Program-made: the position numbers and the translations under genes
Notes under the pieces: model-generated
Database searches by the model: none
Seen by the model: only the letters and a program-made list of their open reading frames with translations
What the model was told of the DNA's origin: nothing
Assembly (NCBI RefSeq): GCF_000515215.1
Contig: NZ_KI911557.1
Coordinates: 3,219,741-3,283,740, forward strand
DNA: 64,000 nucleotides
Direction of reading: 5' to 3'
Source: Methylomonas sp. 11b
Lineage (GTDB): Bacteria > Pseudomonadota > Gammaproteobacteria > Methylococcales > Methylomonadaceae
Shown here: positions 17,631-25,464 of the stretch, piece after piece
Layout: each line of letters starts with the position of its first letter
Numbering within the stretch: the stretch's first letter is position 1

Positions 17631-18743
17631 ATGGATTTCGCTTTCTTGCAGCGTTTTCGCTTCTTAATCTTCGGGTTTGCCATCGTATGCTTTGCCATGC
17701 TGGCAGGAGCCGTTTATCAATTCCAAAGGACTACAGCAGACCTGGCCGCATTCCCACCTCCCGGGCGCATGATTTCAGTAAACGGCGTAAACCTTCACCT
17801 ATTCTGCATGGGCTCCGGTTTTCCAACGCTGACTCTCGAAGCGGGTCTTGGCGAAAACTCTTTGAGTTGGCATCCAGTTCAATCCAAGCTTGCTCAGAGC
17901 ATGCGAGTTTGTTCCTATGACCGTCCAGGGCTTGGCTGGAGCGATCTAATAAATGCTCCTATCCATGTCGAAGATGTCGCCAAGAATCTACATACGCTGC
18001 TGAACAATGCGGGTATTTCTCCGCCTTATGTATTAGTCGGACATTCCCGAGGAGGCATATATGTCCGTGCCTTCTATCGTCAGTTTCCTGCGGAGACGCG
18101 GGGTATCGTCCTTGTCGATTCGACTCATGAGCAAAGCCCTATGCACCAGTATCCGTATGCCGTATGGGACTATTGGAAACAAGCTATGCAGATTGCAATT
18201 GCCGAGCCGTTGTCGCGCGTCGGCCTAGTAAGGCTGATAGGGCTTGCTGACGCCGACCGCATACCTTCCCCGCTACCGGCGGAAGTGCTGGCAGCGAAAA
18301 CAGCTGTACAAAACCGCAGTGATACCGCGCGTGCGGTTGTCAATGAAATTGCCGTCATGCGCCTAGGGCTAAGTCCAACCACACCTCCTCCAACCGATTT
18401 GGGAAATCTGCCCTTATTGGTACTGACTGCCGGAAACTTGGTAGACCAGAGCTTGGTCGAGCGCGAAGCAGAGAAATCGGGTAAAAATATCGAAACTGAA
18501 AAAGCGCTCGCCAGAATTCAACAGACTGAGCAGGACGACCTAGCCCGCTTGTCCAGCAATTCACGGCATATCATTATCAAACATAGCGGACACTTCATCA
18601 TGCAAGATCGGGCAGAGGAGTTTGTCAGTGCCGTGAGCGAATTTGTAAAACCCATTGCTGTGAAATTGGAAGGTGAACGCCCAACCATGCACTCCACCGA
18701 ACTGCGCAATAAAGGCGCGCTGTCCAATCAATTCAAACGTTAA
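17631..18743 (+). CDS. Alpha/beta hydrolase (cassette gene)
   Basis: A 370-residue protein with an N-terminal membrane anchor or signal (FLIFGFAIVCFAMLAGAVY) and an alpha/beta hydrolase fold: the start of the domain MISVNGVNLHLFCMGSG, nucleophile elbow VLVGHSRGGIYVR (Ser in GHSRG), and catalytic His in IIKHSGHFIMQD. The substrate is unknown. The ATG at 17631 lies ten bases after the cassette boundary inside attC site 2, a typical cassette-gene position. The stop codon (18741-18743) lies inside the terminal GTTAAAC of attC site 3, so the last residues are attC-encoded. Confidence 0.85.
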   Translation: MDFAFLQRFRFLIFGFAIVCFAMLAGAVYQFQRTTADLAAFPPPGRMISVNGVNLHLFCMGSGFPTLTLEAGLGENSLSWHPVQSKLAQSMRVCSYDRPGLGWSDLINAPIHVEDVAKNLHTLLNNAGISPPYVLVGHSRGGIYVRAFYRQFPAETRGIVLVDSTHEQSPMHQYPYAVWDYWKQAMQIAIAEPLSRVGLVRLIGLADADRIPSPLPAEVLAAKTAVQNRSDTARAVVNEIAVMRLGLSPTTPPPTDLGNLPLLVLTAGNLVDQSLVEREAEKSGKNIETEKALARIQQTEQDDLARLSSNSRHIIIKHSGHFIMQDRAEEFVSAVSEFVKPIAVKLEGERPTMHSTELRNKGALSNQFKR

Positions 18744-18745
18744 AC
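18679..18745 (+). repeat. attC site 3 (hydrolase cassette)
   Basis: Starts GCCCAAC and ends GTTAAAC, 67 bp. The start is the exact reverse complement of GTTGGGC at the end of site 2, which is what is expected when both halves come from one circular cassette. This is strong support for a real cassette. Confidence 0.85.
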
Positions 18746-18768
18746 TGTTGCAGAAAGGGGCTTGCTGA

Positions 18769-19179
18769 ATGACTTTATTCCGTGGTGGCTGTCTATGTGG
18801 TGCCGTGCGCTATGAAACGACCGCTGATCCTTTGAACCAGAGGGTATGCCACTGTAGGGCTTGTCAAAAAGTTATCGGCGCTGCTTTCAATGCTCGCGTA
18901 CTCATGCGCATCGAACATGTTGCGCTCTCTGGCCCAATCAGCACCTTTCACTCTTCAGAAACTCTTGAGCGCGGCTTTTGTTCGTATTGCGGTTCAAGCA
19001 TTTTCTCGCGGCGTGTTTCTGCCGGAGTCATCGGCTTAACAGCCGGTAGCCTCGACGAGCCGTCACTGTTCAAACCTGACATGCACTTTTGGGTAGCTTC
19101 AAAGCAACCGTGGCTAAAAATCACGGATAACCTGCCTCAATATCCAGAAGGCCCGCCATCTTTAGGTTATAAGCCATGA
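18769..19179 (+). CDS. GFA/CENP-V family zinc protein (cassette gene)
   Basis: A 136-residue protein with the zinc-ligand pattern of the GFA family: GGCLCGAVRYE near the start, CHCRACQK near residue 29, and FCSYCGSS near residue 73. The family was named for S-hydroxymethylglutathione synthase, but most members are uncharacterised. In a methanotroph a formaldehyde link is tempting, but the same family is one of the commonest integron cassette cargoes, so this is not evidence for a role in C1 metabolism. A fair ribosome site (GAAAGGGGC) lies upstream. Confidence 0.85.
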   Translation: MTLFRGGCLCGAVRYETTADPLNQRVCHCRACQKVIGAAFNARVLMRIEHVALSGPISTFHSSETLERGFCSYCGSSIFSRRVSAGVIGLTAGSLDEPSLFKPDMHFWVASKQPWLKITDNLPQYPEGPPSLGYKP

Positions 19180-19195
19180 GTAGTTACAGTAGTTG

Positions 19196-19261
19196 GCCTA
19201 ACATTGCATTCGAGGCGACCTGCGCAAAAATCCGCGCAGGCACCAAAACTTCACATTATGC
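19196..19261 (+). repeat. attC site 4 (GFA cassette)
   Basis: Starts GCCTAAC. The inner stem CCTGCGC/GCGCAGG is clear. The end reads ATTATGC where GTTATGC would be expected, one base off at the crossover G. The last six bases pair exactly with GCATAAC, the start of site 5. Confidence 0.65.
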
Positions 19262-19279
19262 GCACTCAAGGAGGTGCTT

Positions 19280-19771
19280 ATGGATGAAATGAAATTCTGG
19301 ACGATCATCGACTCGGCGCACGAGCAATCTAACGGCGATATGGACGAGAAGTGCGAGTTGATTCGCACAGCGCTCTCCAATCTACCCAAAGATGATGCGA
19401 GAGCGTTTTCGGCTCATTTCCGTGCAATGATGGATCGTGCCTATTCCTGGCCATTATGGGGCGCGTCATATGTGATTAACGGTGGTTGCGGCGACGACAC
19501 CTTTTCTGATTTTCGAGCTTCGCTTATTTCTCGCGGTCGCACTGCGTTTGCGCGCGCACTCGCCGATCCGGATTCATTGGCAACAGAAGACTTTGACGAA
19601 GATGCCTGGTTCTACGAGGGATATCAGTATGCCGTAACAGATGGTGTCAAGGCCGCCGTGGGTTCAGCCATCAGTCGGGAAAGTCCCCATCCCGATGAGC
19701 CATCTGGTCAAGCATGGGATGAAGACAACGTCTATGAGCTCTATCCGCAGCTCGCCGAAAAGTTCGCATAA
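19280..19771 (+). CDS. DUF4240 protein (cassette gene)
   Basis: A 163-residue acidic protein. The pattern MKFWTIIDSAHEQS, LSNLPKDDARAFSAHF, LWGASYVINGGCGDDTFSDF and ISRGRTAF is that of DUF4240, soluble proteins of unknown function common in accessory regions and often near toxin or defence loci. The ATG at 19280 has AGGAGG eight bases upstream; an in-frame GTG two codons earlier is less likely. The stop lies within attC site 5. No catalytic motif is recognised. Confidence 0.8.
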   Translation: MDEMKFWTIIDSAHEQSNGDMDEKCELIRTALSNLPKDDARAFSAHFRAMMDRAYSWPLWGASYVINGGCGDDTFSDFRASLISRGRTAFARALADPDSLATEDFDEDAWFYEGYQYAVTDGVKAAVGSAISRESPHPDEPSGQAWDEDNVYELYPQLAEKFA

Positions 19772-19813
19772 CATGGCATTTAACCGGCGTGGTCGGTTAC
19801 CTCTAACTTGGGC
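19766..19813 (+). repeat. attC site 5 (DUF4240 cassette)
   Basis: A short 48-bp site, starts GCATAAC and ends CTTGGGC (one base from GTTGGGC). Inner arms TTTAACCGG and CGGTTACC pair partly. The start is the exact complement of the TTATGC that opens this cassette. Degenerate at the crossover base, so recombination here may be poor. Confidence 0.65.
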
Positions 19814-19838
19814 CTCTTTAACCTACAGGAACTGATCT

Positions 19839-20483
19839 ATGGGCGCGAAAACTTGGATGCTCGTACTGGCAAACGCCAATGCGCGTGAGGCACTCGCTGC
19901 CAAGCCTACTTTGGACTGGGAGGCAACCCAGAAACTTGCCAGTACTCTATTCCCCGGCGAAAAACTGGAACAAATCGGCGATGGTGATCTGTCCTATACC
20001 TGTCCGCCGGATGATGAGGTGCATATAGGCTGCTTTCCGGGGGTATCGGTCGTCGCGGCCAAAGAGTTTGGTATCGACTACCCATCGAAATTACCTCAGC
20101 GGTTCATCGATGCAGGTGAGAACGGAATAGCCACGCTTCACGCTATGCACAGCGTCGTTGATTGGTTTGCGTATGCGACATGGGCAAATGGAAAGCTAGT
20201 GCGCTCCCTGAGCCTCGCTCCAGACAGCGGCATCATGGAAGACATTGGGCAGCGCCTGCCTTTTGAAGAACCGTTCTGGTCAGGGAATCATCCAGCTGTT
20301 GATGACGACGAAGCGGCTGCTTATCCACTCCCGTTTCACCCCCTAGATCTTGGGGAGGCAACTTTGAAGGATCAGTTCGGCTATCAGCTTGAGGGCTATA
20401 TCGATGCCTCGCTGCTTGAACCTGAGTCAGTTCCGCTCGTTCGCTATAAACGTTACCGCTCTCCGTGGTGGAAGTTCTGGTGA
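19839..20483 (+). CDS. DUF6928-like protein (cassette gene)
   Basis: A 214-residue soluble protein beginning MGAKTWMLVLANANAREAL, which resembles the DUF6928 family of unknown function. Other visible features are TLFPGEKLEQIGDGDLSYTC near residue 40, LHAMHSVVDWFAYATWANGK (about 105-125) and an aromatic C-terminus YRSPWWKFW. No signal peptide, membrane helix or enzymatic motif is seen. It is the last complete cassette gene; its stop lies three bases before attC site 6. Confidence 0.8.
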   Translation: MGAKTWMLVLANANAREALAAKPTLDWEATQKLASTLFPGEKLEQIGDGDLSYTCPPDDEVHIGCFPGVSVVAAKEFGIDYPSKLPQRFIDAGENGIATLHAMHSVVDWFAYATWANGKLVRSLSLAPDSGIMEDIGQRLPFEEPFWSGNHPAVDDDEAAAYPLPFHPLDLGEATLKDQFGYQLEGYIDASLLEPESVPLVRYKRYRSPWWKFW

Positions 20484-20486
20484 AAA

Positions 20487-20553
20487 GCCCAACCCATTAT
20501 TTCGCCGGACTTGCGCAAAAAGCCGCGCAGTCCTGTGAATTCAAACGTTGGAT
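20487..20553 (+). repeat. attC site 6 (DUF6928 cassette)
   Basis: Starts GCCCAAC and ends GTTGGAT, both perfect consensus. The inner stem GGACTTGCGC pairs with GCGCAGTCC around AAAAAGCC. The start complements the TTGGGC that opens the cassette. The next cassette (starting TTGGAT) is interrupted 80 bases later by the IS110 element. Confidence 0.88.
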
Positions 20554-20653
20554 AGTCGTGTTGTGGCATTGGTCTGATTTAGAACCCCATGCGGTTCCAG
20601 TGATTGCTGACTTTAGCAGACGTCCCATCAATACTGAGATTCTATGGTTTTCG

Positions 20654-21607
20654 TCAAGCTGCATTGTTGAGGCAAGCAATTTTCTGAGCGTCAAATCGGG
20701 CATCGGCTTGTTGCCAAAGCGAGAATGCGATGCGTAATAATTTTCTGGCGATAATCACTAGCGCCTGAGTTGCCGAGAACTCTCTGGCTCTTAACTCTTG
20801 GTAATAGGGTTTCCACACAGCCGTTTTGGCGGCTGCCTGGGCGCAGTTGTATAACAGCCGTCTCAGTTCACCCGGTCCCCGTTTGGATACGCGTCGGCGG
20901 CCCCGCTTTTGGCCTGAGTCACAGGCTCGGGGATCCAGCCCGACAAAGGCTACTACGGCATCGCTGCGGCTTAACGGGACCCGATCAAACAAGACAGCCA
21001 GCTGTGTTGAGGTTTGCCGGCCAATACCCGGTATGCTCTCAAGACGTCGGGCCTCGGCTTTCAGTGCAGGCTGCAAAGTTAATAAGTCATCCAGTTGCTG
21101 ATCGATATGCTTGAGCAATCCGTCCAAGGCGGCCACGGTATCAATGAGTGGCGCTTCAAGTTCCTTCACGCTTCGCAAGGCTTTTTGCAGGGCTTGACGA
21201 TGCTTGACGACCGTCGCACGGCGCCGTTGCAGTAAAGCCACTTGGTGCTGCATCGCCGAAGCAGGTTGATAGGGACGTAAATGACCCCGTTCAGCGGTGA
21301 TAAATCGCCGGATCATTTGGGCGTCCACTCGATCCGTCTTGCCCCGTCTGCCCAAACCCAGGGCATAATGGCGCATATCCCGTGGGTTCAGCACATAGAC
21401 GACCATGCCCATCAATACCGCTTGCTCTGCCATGAGTTGATGATAATCGCTGGTGGCTTCCAGGCCAATATAACTCCCGGTCGGTAACGTCTTCAGCCAG
21501 GCATCGATGGCCTCTGCCGTATTGGCAAGCGTCAACAAACCCTGCTCTGAATCTATCACCAGTTCATCTTTTGCTACATCGATACCGATCAACATTTCGC
21601 TTGTCAT
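20654..21607 (-). CDS. IS110-family transposase, copy 1
   Basis: A 317-residue RuvC-like (DEDD) and C-terminal Ser-type recombinase of IS110. The N-terminal MLIGIDVAKDELVI carries the first catalytic Asp; LEATSDYH, NPRDMRHYALGLGRRGKTDRVDAQMI hold further acidic residues; the C-terminal transposase_20 region is IPGIGRQTSTQLAVLF, then VAFVGLDPRACDSGQKRGRR. I chose the ATG at 21607, which has GGAGG five to six bases upstream; a longer in-frame start at 21703 would overlap the predicted guide RNA. It differs from copy 2 by one residue (Asp for Asn in EAIDAW). Confidence 0.92.
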   Translation of the reverse strand: MTSEMLIGIDVAKDELVIDSEQGLLTLANTAEAIDAWLKTLPTGSYIGLEATSDYHQLMAEQAVLMGMVVYVLNPRDMRHYALGLGRRGKTDRVDAQMIRRFITAERGHLRPYQPASAMQHQVALLQRRRATVVKHRQALQKALRSVKELEAPLIDTVAALDGLLKHIDQQLDDLLTLQPALKAEARRLESIPGIGRQTSTQLAVLFDRVPLSRSDAVVAFVGLDPRACDSGQKRGRRRVSKRGPGELRRLLYNCAQAAAKTAVWKPYYQELRAREFSATQALVIIARKLLRIAFSLWQQADARFDAQKIACLNNAA

Positions 21608-21619
21608 ACGTCCTCCACC

Positions 21620-21822
21620 TGTTGAAAAATAAGAGAGTCGGGGTGGTGCGTCTGCCGAGTAAGCTTGTGCACAAATCGGCGGTCTAACCGCTAGATTCTT
21701 CATCGACTCTGGAAGACGCGATGGGATGATTTCTCAGTGAGGTCTGTCTTAGCAGATGCTTGTCGATGTCCCTCCATCCCGACAACCAAAGTCTCCCCGA
21801 TTCTCTTAACCTTTACCATACA
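21620..21822 (-). ncRNA. Predicted IS110 bridge (seek) RNA, copy 1
   Basis: The 5' non-coding end of the element. It folds on paper into two stem-loops, a target-type loop (21723-21780) and a donor-type loop (21657-21709), described under copy 2. The apical loop of the second stem-loop differs by one base from copy 2 (TTAGA here, TTAGG there), outside the guide-like strands. Confidence 0.65.
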
Positions 21823-21891
21823 AGCCTGTCGAAGTGATCGCCAAGCTCAGTGTTAACGGAATATCAATAATAAGTAGGTCAGGATTAGTTG

Positions 21892-22308
21892 CTACTTATC
21901 GGCACGTTGACAAAATAATATCGCGTCTCGCCAATCCAAACCTTTTCCTGTGGCATTTTGAAAGCAATCTACTGTGTTTTTGGCGTTATTGGTGCCGGCA
22001 CAGAGGTTGATTATGTTTTGCCAATCCCAAGTTATCCCTTTACCCCAGTTCACCCGGCCGTCGAGCACACTTAGAAAGCAAGCGCCCGGCTCGGCTGGCT
22101 TGGTCGTTCCCGCACATAGTTGCTTGACGTTTTTTGGCTCCCAATTCATATTTTTATCGTCATTCCAAGGGATTTTGCCTTGCACCGAGTTAAAGCATTC
22201 CGATTCGTGATCGGATGCTTGAACGGTCAATGGATTAAAAAACAAAGCAATTGAGCCAATGGCAATCGAGATGCGGATAAAACGGTAAATAGTATTTGAT
22301 ATTTTCAT
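21892..22308 (-). CDS. Small secreted protein with three Cys/Trp repeats
   Basis: A 138-residue protein with a signal peptide (SIAIGSIALFFNPLTVQA). The mature part is three tandem repeats of about 35-38 residues: each opens with a CF (ECFNSVQGKIPW, ACFLSVLDGRVNW, DCFQNATGKGLDW), and the first two close with a Trp-x-x-x-N segment and LCAGT, the third with ILFCQR. Paired cysteines suggest one disulfide per repeat. I do not recognise the family. It has a ribosome site AGGGA before ATG 22308 and stands alone next to the IS110 copy. Confidence 0.7.
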   Translation of the reverse strand: MKISNTIYRFIRISIAIGSIALFFNPLTVQASDHESECFNSVQGKIPWNDDKNMNWEPKNVKQLCAGTTKPAEPGACFLSVLDGRVNWGKGITWDWQNIINLCAGTNNAKNTVDCFQNATGKGLDWRDAILFCQRADK

Positions 22309-22561
22309 GAGTAATTCCCTGCATTTTTTAATATTGATGTTAAATATAATTTATTAGCTAAAAACTATATTTTTGGCTCGCTAATAAAATACTCGATAGC
22401 TAGAGTATTTGGTTACCAGCTTACGCAGACTCACTATTCCATGAAAAATATGTTTGTCGAATATTTACAAATCCACCTTCAGCCTATTAAAAAATTTAAT
22501 AAAAATAATAAGCAAAATAATACCCAAGTCAATTAAATACTCGATTAATAATAACCAGGGC
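22309..22561. other. AT-rich intergenic region
   Basis: Very AT-rich, with no open frame of note. Presumably holds the promoter of the small secreted protein and the 3' end of the oxidoreductase transcript; no clear terminator was seen. Confidence 0.5.
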
Positions 22562-23821
22562 TTACAAACCGTTTTGCGTCAGTGCATTGGCCTGCCAATA
22601 CCGGGATAAATCATTGTTTGAAAACCTGTCTATGGAAAACTCTTCAATATCAATGGCATTTGAAATCACACTGCCTTCAGTAATTAAGTCAGCAATTATC
22701 TCTCCGAAAATTGGCGCATATTTCAATGCCTGACCGGCGCCCAAACAGTGGTACAAATTAGTAAACTGGGTATCTGCACCGAGGATAAATTTCAAATCAG
22801 GCGTAATATCGAAAAACGAATGATAGCCGCCGGCATAAACCGGTTTTCCGATTTTCGGGAAACGATTAATTACCTTGCCTAGATAATTATCCAGCTGTTG
22901 CTGGGTAACATTGAAACTCAGCGCGTCGTAAATGACGTTGGCGCCCTCCGGATTCATCGCGGTTCGGCTAAATGAGCGGGCAATATCCTTGGCGTTACGG
23001 CTGCGAGGTTGATGCATATGTAAAATGCTGCCGCGCCAGCGACGAAAATAGGCTTGATTCACGTAATCGGCAATGATGGGCATGCCCTCGGGAATGTCAT
23101 GGACGCTTACTAGAAAGTTGGCTGCATACACGGGTTCCAATGCCACCGGGATGTTCAAGCCGATACCGGCAAATAAATCCGCGCTCCACGCACCGGCGGC
23201 ATTGATCACATGTTCGGCAAAAATTTTGCCCTGACTGGTATGCAGGGCAGTGATACCTTGCCCGGCATGTTCAAAATCGATCACATCGCAATGCTCCAGC
23301 ACGTCAACGCGAGTCTTTTTGGCCGCTGTTTGCATGGCGTTTAAGATCTGCGGCGAATCCAGCTGCAATACGTCCGGTTCGTAGTAGTAAATTTCGTCCG
23401 GCACGGTTTTAAGGGCTTGGCGGCTCAGTTCCAACACGTCGCGATGGGCAAGCATCGCAAAGTCTATGCCTTCCTGTTGCAGCATGTGCTCCAGCGCAGT
23501 CCAACTTTCAGCGCGGCTGTCGGCGGCATTTTCCGCAATCCAGATAGCGCCCGATTGCTCGTAGGGGATGTTGACACCCCAGAGGGGTTTGAGATTTTTC
23601 CAATATTGGGTTGCCATTTTGGCCATCCTGGCCGCCATCGGCGAGGCGTTGGCGGACCGGACGATGGCGCTATGCCGGGAGCTAAGTCCGGCACCCAGGA
23701 CTTTTTTTTCGATAATCGCGACTTTACCGCTTTTATTGCCCAGCCGGCGTTGCACCGAAAAAGCGCATGCCGCGCCGAGACAGCCTCCGCCAATCACCAC
23801 GGTATGATAGTGCCTATTCAT
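22562..23821 (-). CDS. FAD-dependent oxidoreductase (DAO family)
   Basis: A 419-residue flavoenzyme with an N-terminal dinucleotide fold VVIGGGCLGAACAFSVQRRL, then GAGLSSRHSAIVRSANASPM, and a C-terminal YHCLGAGQALKYAPIFGEII. This is the D-amino-acid oxidase / sarcosine oxidase beta superfamily, which oxidises amines or 2-hydroxyacids. The substrate is unknown; the C-terminal motif resembles sarcosine/dimethylglycine-type enzymes. ATG 23821 has GGAG seven bases upstream. It lies 47 bases after an SDR gene on the same strand, so the two probably form a unit. Confidence 0.85.
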   Translation of the reverse strand: MNRHYHTVVIGGGCLGAACAFSVQRRLGNKSGKVAIIEKKVLGAGLSSRHSAIVRSANASPMAARMAKMATQYWKNLKPLWGVNIPYEQSGAIWIAENAADSRAESWTALEHMLQQEGIDFAMLAHRDVLELSRQALKTVPDEIYYYEPDVLQLDSPQILNAMQTAAKKTRVDVLEHCDVIDFEHAGQGITALHTSQGKIFAEHVINAAGAWSADLFAGIGLNIPVALEPVYAANFLVSVHDIPEGMPIIADYVNQAYFRRWRGSILHMHQPRSRNAKDIARSFSRTAMNPEGANVIYDALSFNVTQQQLDNYLGKVINRFPKIGKPVYAGGYHSFFDITPDLKFILGADTQFTNLYHCLGAGQALKYAPIFGEIIADLITEGSVISNAIDIEEFSIDRFSNNDLSRYWQANALTQNGL

Positions 23822-23868
23822 CAAATCTCCGTGCAGCCTGGCGCTGCAAATCAGTTTTCCAGCGGCTA

Positions 23869-24549
23869 TCAAGTCTTGATAGCCGAGATTCCCCCATCGA
23901 CATGCATGACTTGCCCGGTAATCCAGGCGGCATTTTCGGATAATAAAAACAAAGCCATCTGCGCAATATCCTTCGCTTCGCCCAAGCGCTTAAGCGGATG
24001 CCGCGCGGCAGCAGCCTGTTTTTTGCTATCTTCGCGCAGCAAACTTTCCGCCAACGGTGTGTCGGTCAATGACGGCGCAATTGCGTTTACTCGGATTTTC
24101 GGCGCCCATTCCGCCGCCAAGGCACGGGTCAGGCCTTCTATCGCTCCCTTGGAAGCAGAAACCGTGGCATGGTAAGGAAAACCGGTTTGCACTGCCACGG
24201 TGCTGAACAGCACGACCGAAGCCCCCTCTGCCGCTTGCAGATTACGTTGGTAGTGCTGCAAACAGCGCACGGCGCCGATTAAGTTCAATTCCAAATCCGC
24301 GCTGAACTCCTCGGGCTTGATCCTGGCGAACGGTTTTAAGTTGATGCTGCCGGGGCAATAGACCAAACCATGCAAGGGTTCATCGATGACGGGCAATGAG
24401 TCGCTTAACACGTCACAACTAAAATGTCTGAATACGTTTGCCACCACAGCAGAGCGGCTCAAGGAATACACCTGACATTGTGGCTGAGCCAAACCGGCCA
24501 GCGCGCCGCCAATTCCGCTACTGGCTCCTACAATCAAAACATTACGCAT
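23869..24549 (-). CDS. Short-chain dehydrogenase/reductase, atypical active site
   Basis: A 226-residue SDR with nucleotide-binding LIVGASSGIGGALAG and LVYCPGSINLKPF, and C-terminal RVNAIAPSLTDTPLAESLL then GQVMHVDGG. The catalytic segment reads YHATVSASKGAIEGL: the Lys of YxxxK is there, but the position four residues before it is Val, not Tyr. A Tyr sits four residues earlier still. The enzyme may use another residue or be inactive as a reductase. Paired with the flavoenzyme downstream. Confidence 0.85.
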   Translation of the reverse strand: MRNVLIVGASSGIGGALAGLAQPQCQVYSLSRSAVVANVFRHFSCDVLSDSLPVIDEPLHGLVYCPGSINLKPFARIKPEEFSADLELNLIGAVRCLQHYQRNLQAAEGASVVLFSTVAVQTGFPYHATVSASKGAIEGLTRALAAEWAPKIRVNAIAPSLTDTPLAESLLREDSKKQAAAARHPLKRLGEAKDIAQMALFLLSENAAWITGQVMHVDGGISAIKT

Positions 24550-24762
24550 GTTGTGCCTCTGTCAGCCCGTGAATCCAAACAAAATCGGTATTTTGCGGTG
24601 GGGGTGCTAATGATTTCTTCTTGTATGCGCCGTAACAGACTGAGTTTTGCACCACTAGCCCCCCGTGTCCTCAAGGCTACCTTGCGGATGCGGTTAGTCA
24701 ATGCGCTGCGCACTGCGAAGCTGGGCGGGATAAACTATTGTTTTTAGTTACGAGATTTGCGA

Positions 24763-25389
24763 ATGAATCTAAGCCGTTTGGGTATTAGCTGCGGCATCGC
24801 GGCTCCGGTAATCTGGCTGTCGCTGATTGGTCTGGCCGGCACCATGCGCCCGGAGTTCAGCCACAGCTACCAGTACATCAGCGAGTTGGGCGAACGCGGC
24901 AGCGTCACGGAAGTTCCGATGCGCTACATTGGCTTCGGGTTCGCCGGCTTTTTGTATGTGAGTTTTGCCGCTGCGGTCCCTGCAACTCTGCGCGAAGGTT
25001 GGCGTGCGGCGCTGCTGGCCACGCTGATCGGTCTGGACGGAATAGGGCGTATTGGAGCCGGCGTATTCGCCTGCGACCCAGGCTGTGATGGCTTGTCGTC
25101 CAGTCAAGAATTACATCGGCTATTTGCCATGACCGGGTTTTCCGCGGCTATTCTGGCGGCACTGGCTTGCGGCATGCTGTTCCGGCGCCATGCTTGGCTG
25201 AGCATTCTTAGTGTTTACTCGATAGGCAGCGGTCTTTTGGCGGCAACTTTGCTGCTGCTGATGACTTGGGAAGCCAATCCCATCCAAACTCTCGGTCTGT
25301 TCGAACACTTGGCAACCGGCTTGCTCTCCATCTGGACGCTGGTGTTTGCCGTGTGTTTATTCCGCTCATCTGCTTTGTCGGATGAATAG
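24763..25389 (+). CDS. DUF998 integral membrane protein
   Basis: A 208-residue protein with six predicted membrane helices, starting LGISCGIAAPVIWLSLIGLA, with the conserved SHSYQYISELGERGS and CDPGCDGLSSSQELHRL loop and HLATGLLSIWTLVFAVCLF at the end. These fit DUF998, membrane proteins of unknown function. ATG 24763 is preferred over an in-frame TTG two codons upstream. It is divergent from the SDR gene with a 213-base gap in which I see no other gene. Confidence 0.8.
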   Translation: MNLSRLGISCGIAAPVIWLSLIGLAGTMRPEFSHSYQYISELGERGSVTEVPMRYIGFGFAGFLYVSFAAAVPATLREGWRAALLATLIGLDGIGRIGAGVFACDPGCDGLSSSQELHRLFAMTGFSAAILAALACGMLFRRHAWLSILSVYSIGSGLLAATLLLLMTWEANPIQTLGLFEHLATGLLSIWTLVFAVCLFRSSALSDE

Positions 25390-25464
25390 CGCCGCAACTC
25401 CAAACGGCAATTGGTAAGGCTTAGCCGCTTATTTGCGACAAACAACATCGGGGCGATCGATAGG

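Larger units (their letters stand above)
20637..21822 (-). mobile_element. IS110-family insertion sequence, copy 1
   Basis: About 1.19 kb, nearly identical to the copy at 56735-57920 (I found two base differences by eye). Both copies have about 17 bases of non-coding DNA at the 3' end and over 200 bases at the 5' end, the layout of the IS110 group. Ends were set by comparing flanks: shared sequence spans 20635-21832, but the outermost shared bases read as a common target (TCGACAGGCT and CA) around a CT core. There are no terminal inverted repeats, as expected for IS110. Confidence 0.88.

Noticed and set aside
18769..19179. GFA-family gene as a C1 (formaldehyde) metabolism gene
   Set aside because: It lies in a cassette array where this family is common cargo, and the family's formaldehyde role is doubtful for most members.
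22309..22561. A tRNA or small RNA gene in the AT-rich gap
   Set aside because: No cloverleaf, hairpin with T-run, or promoter pair could be found.
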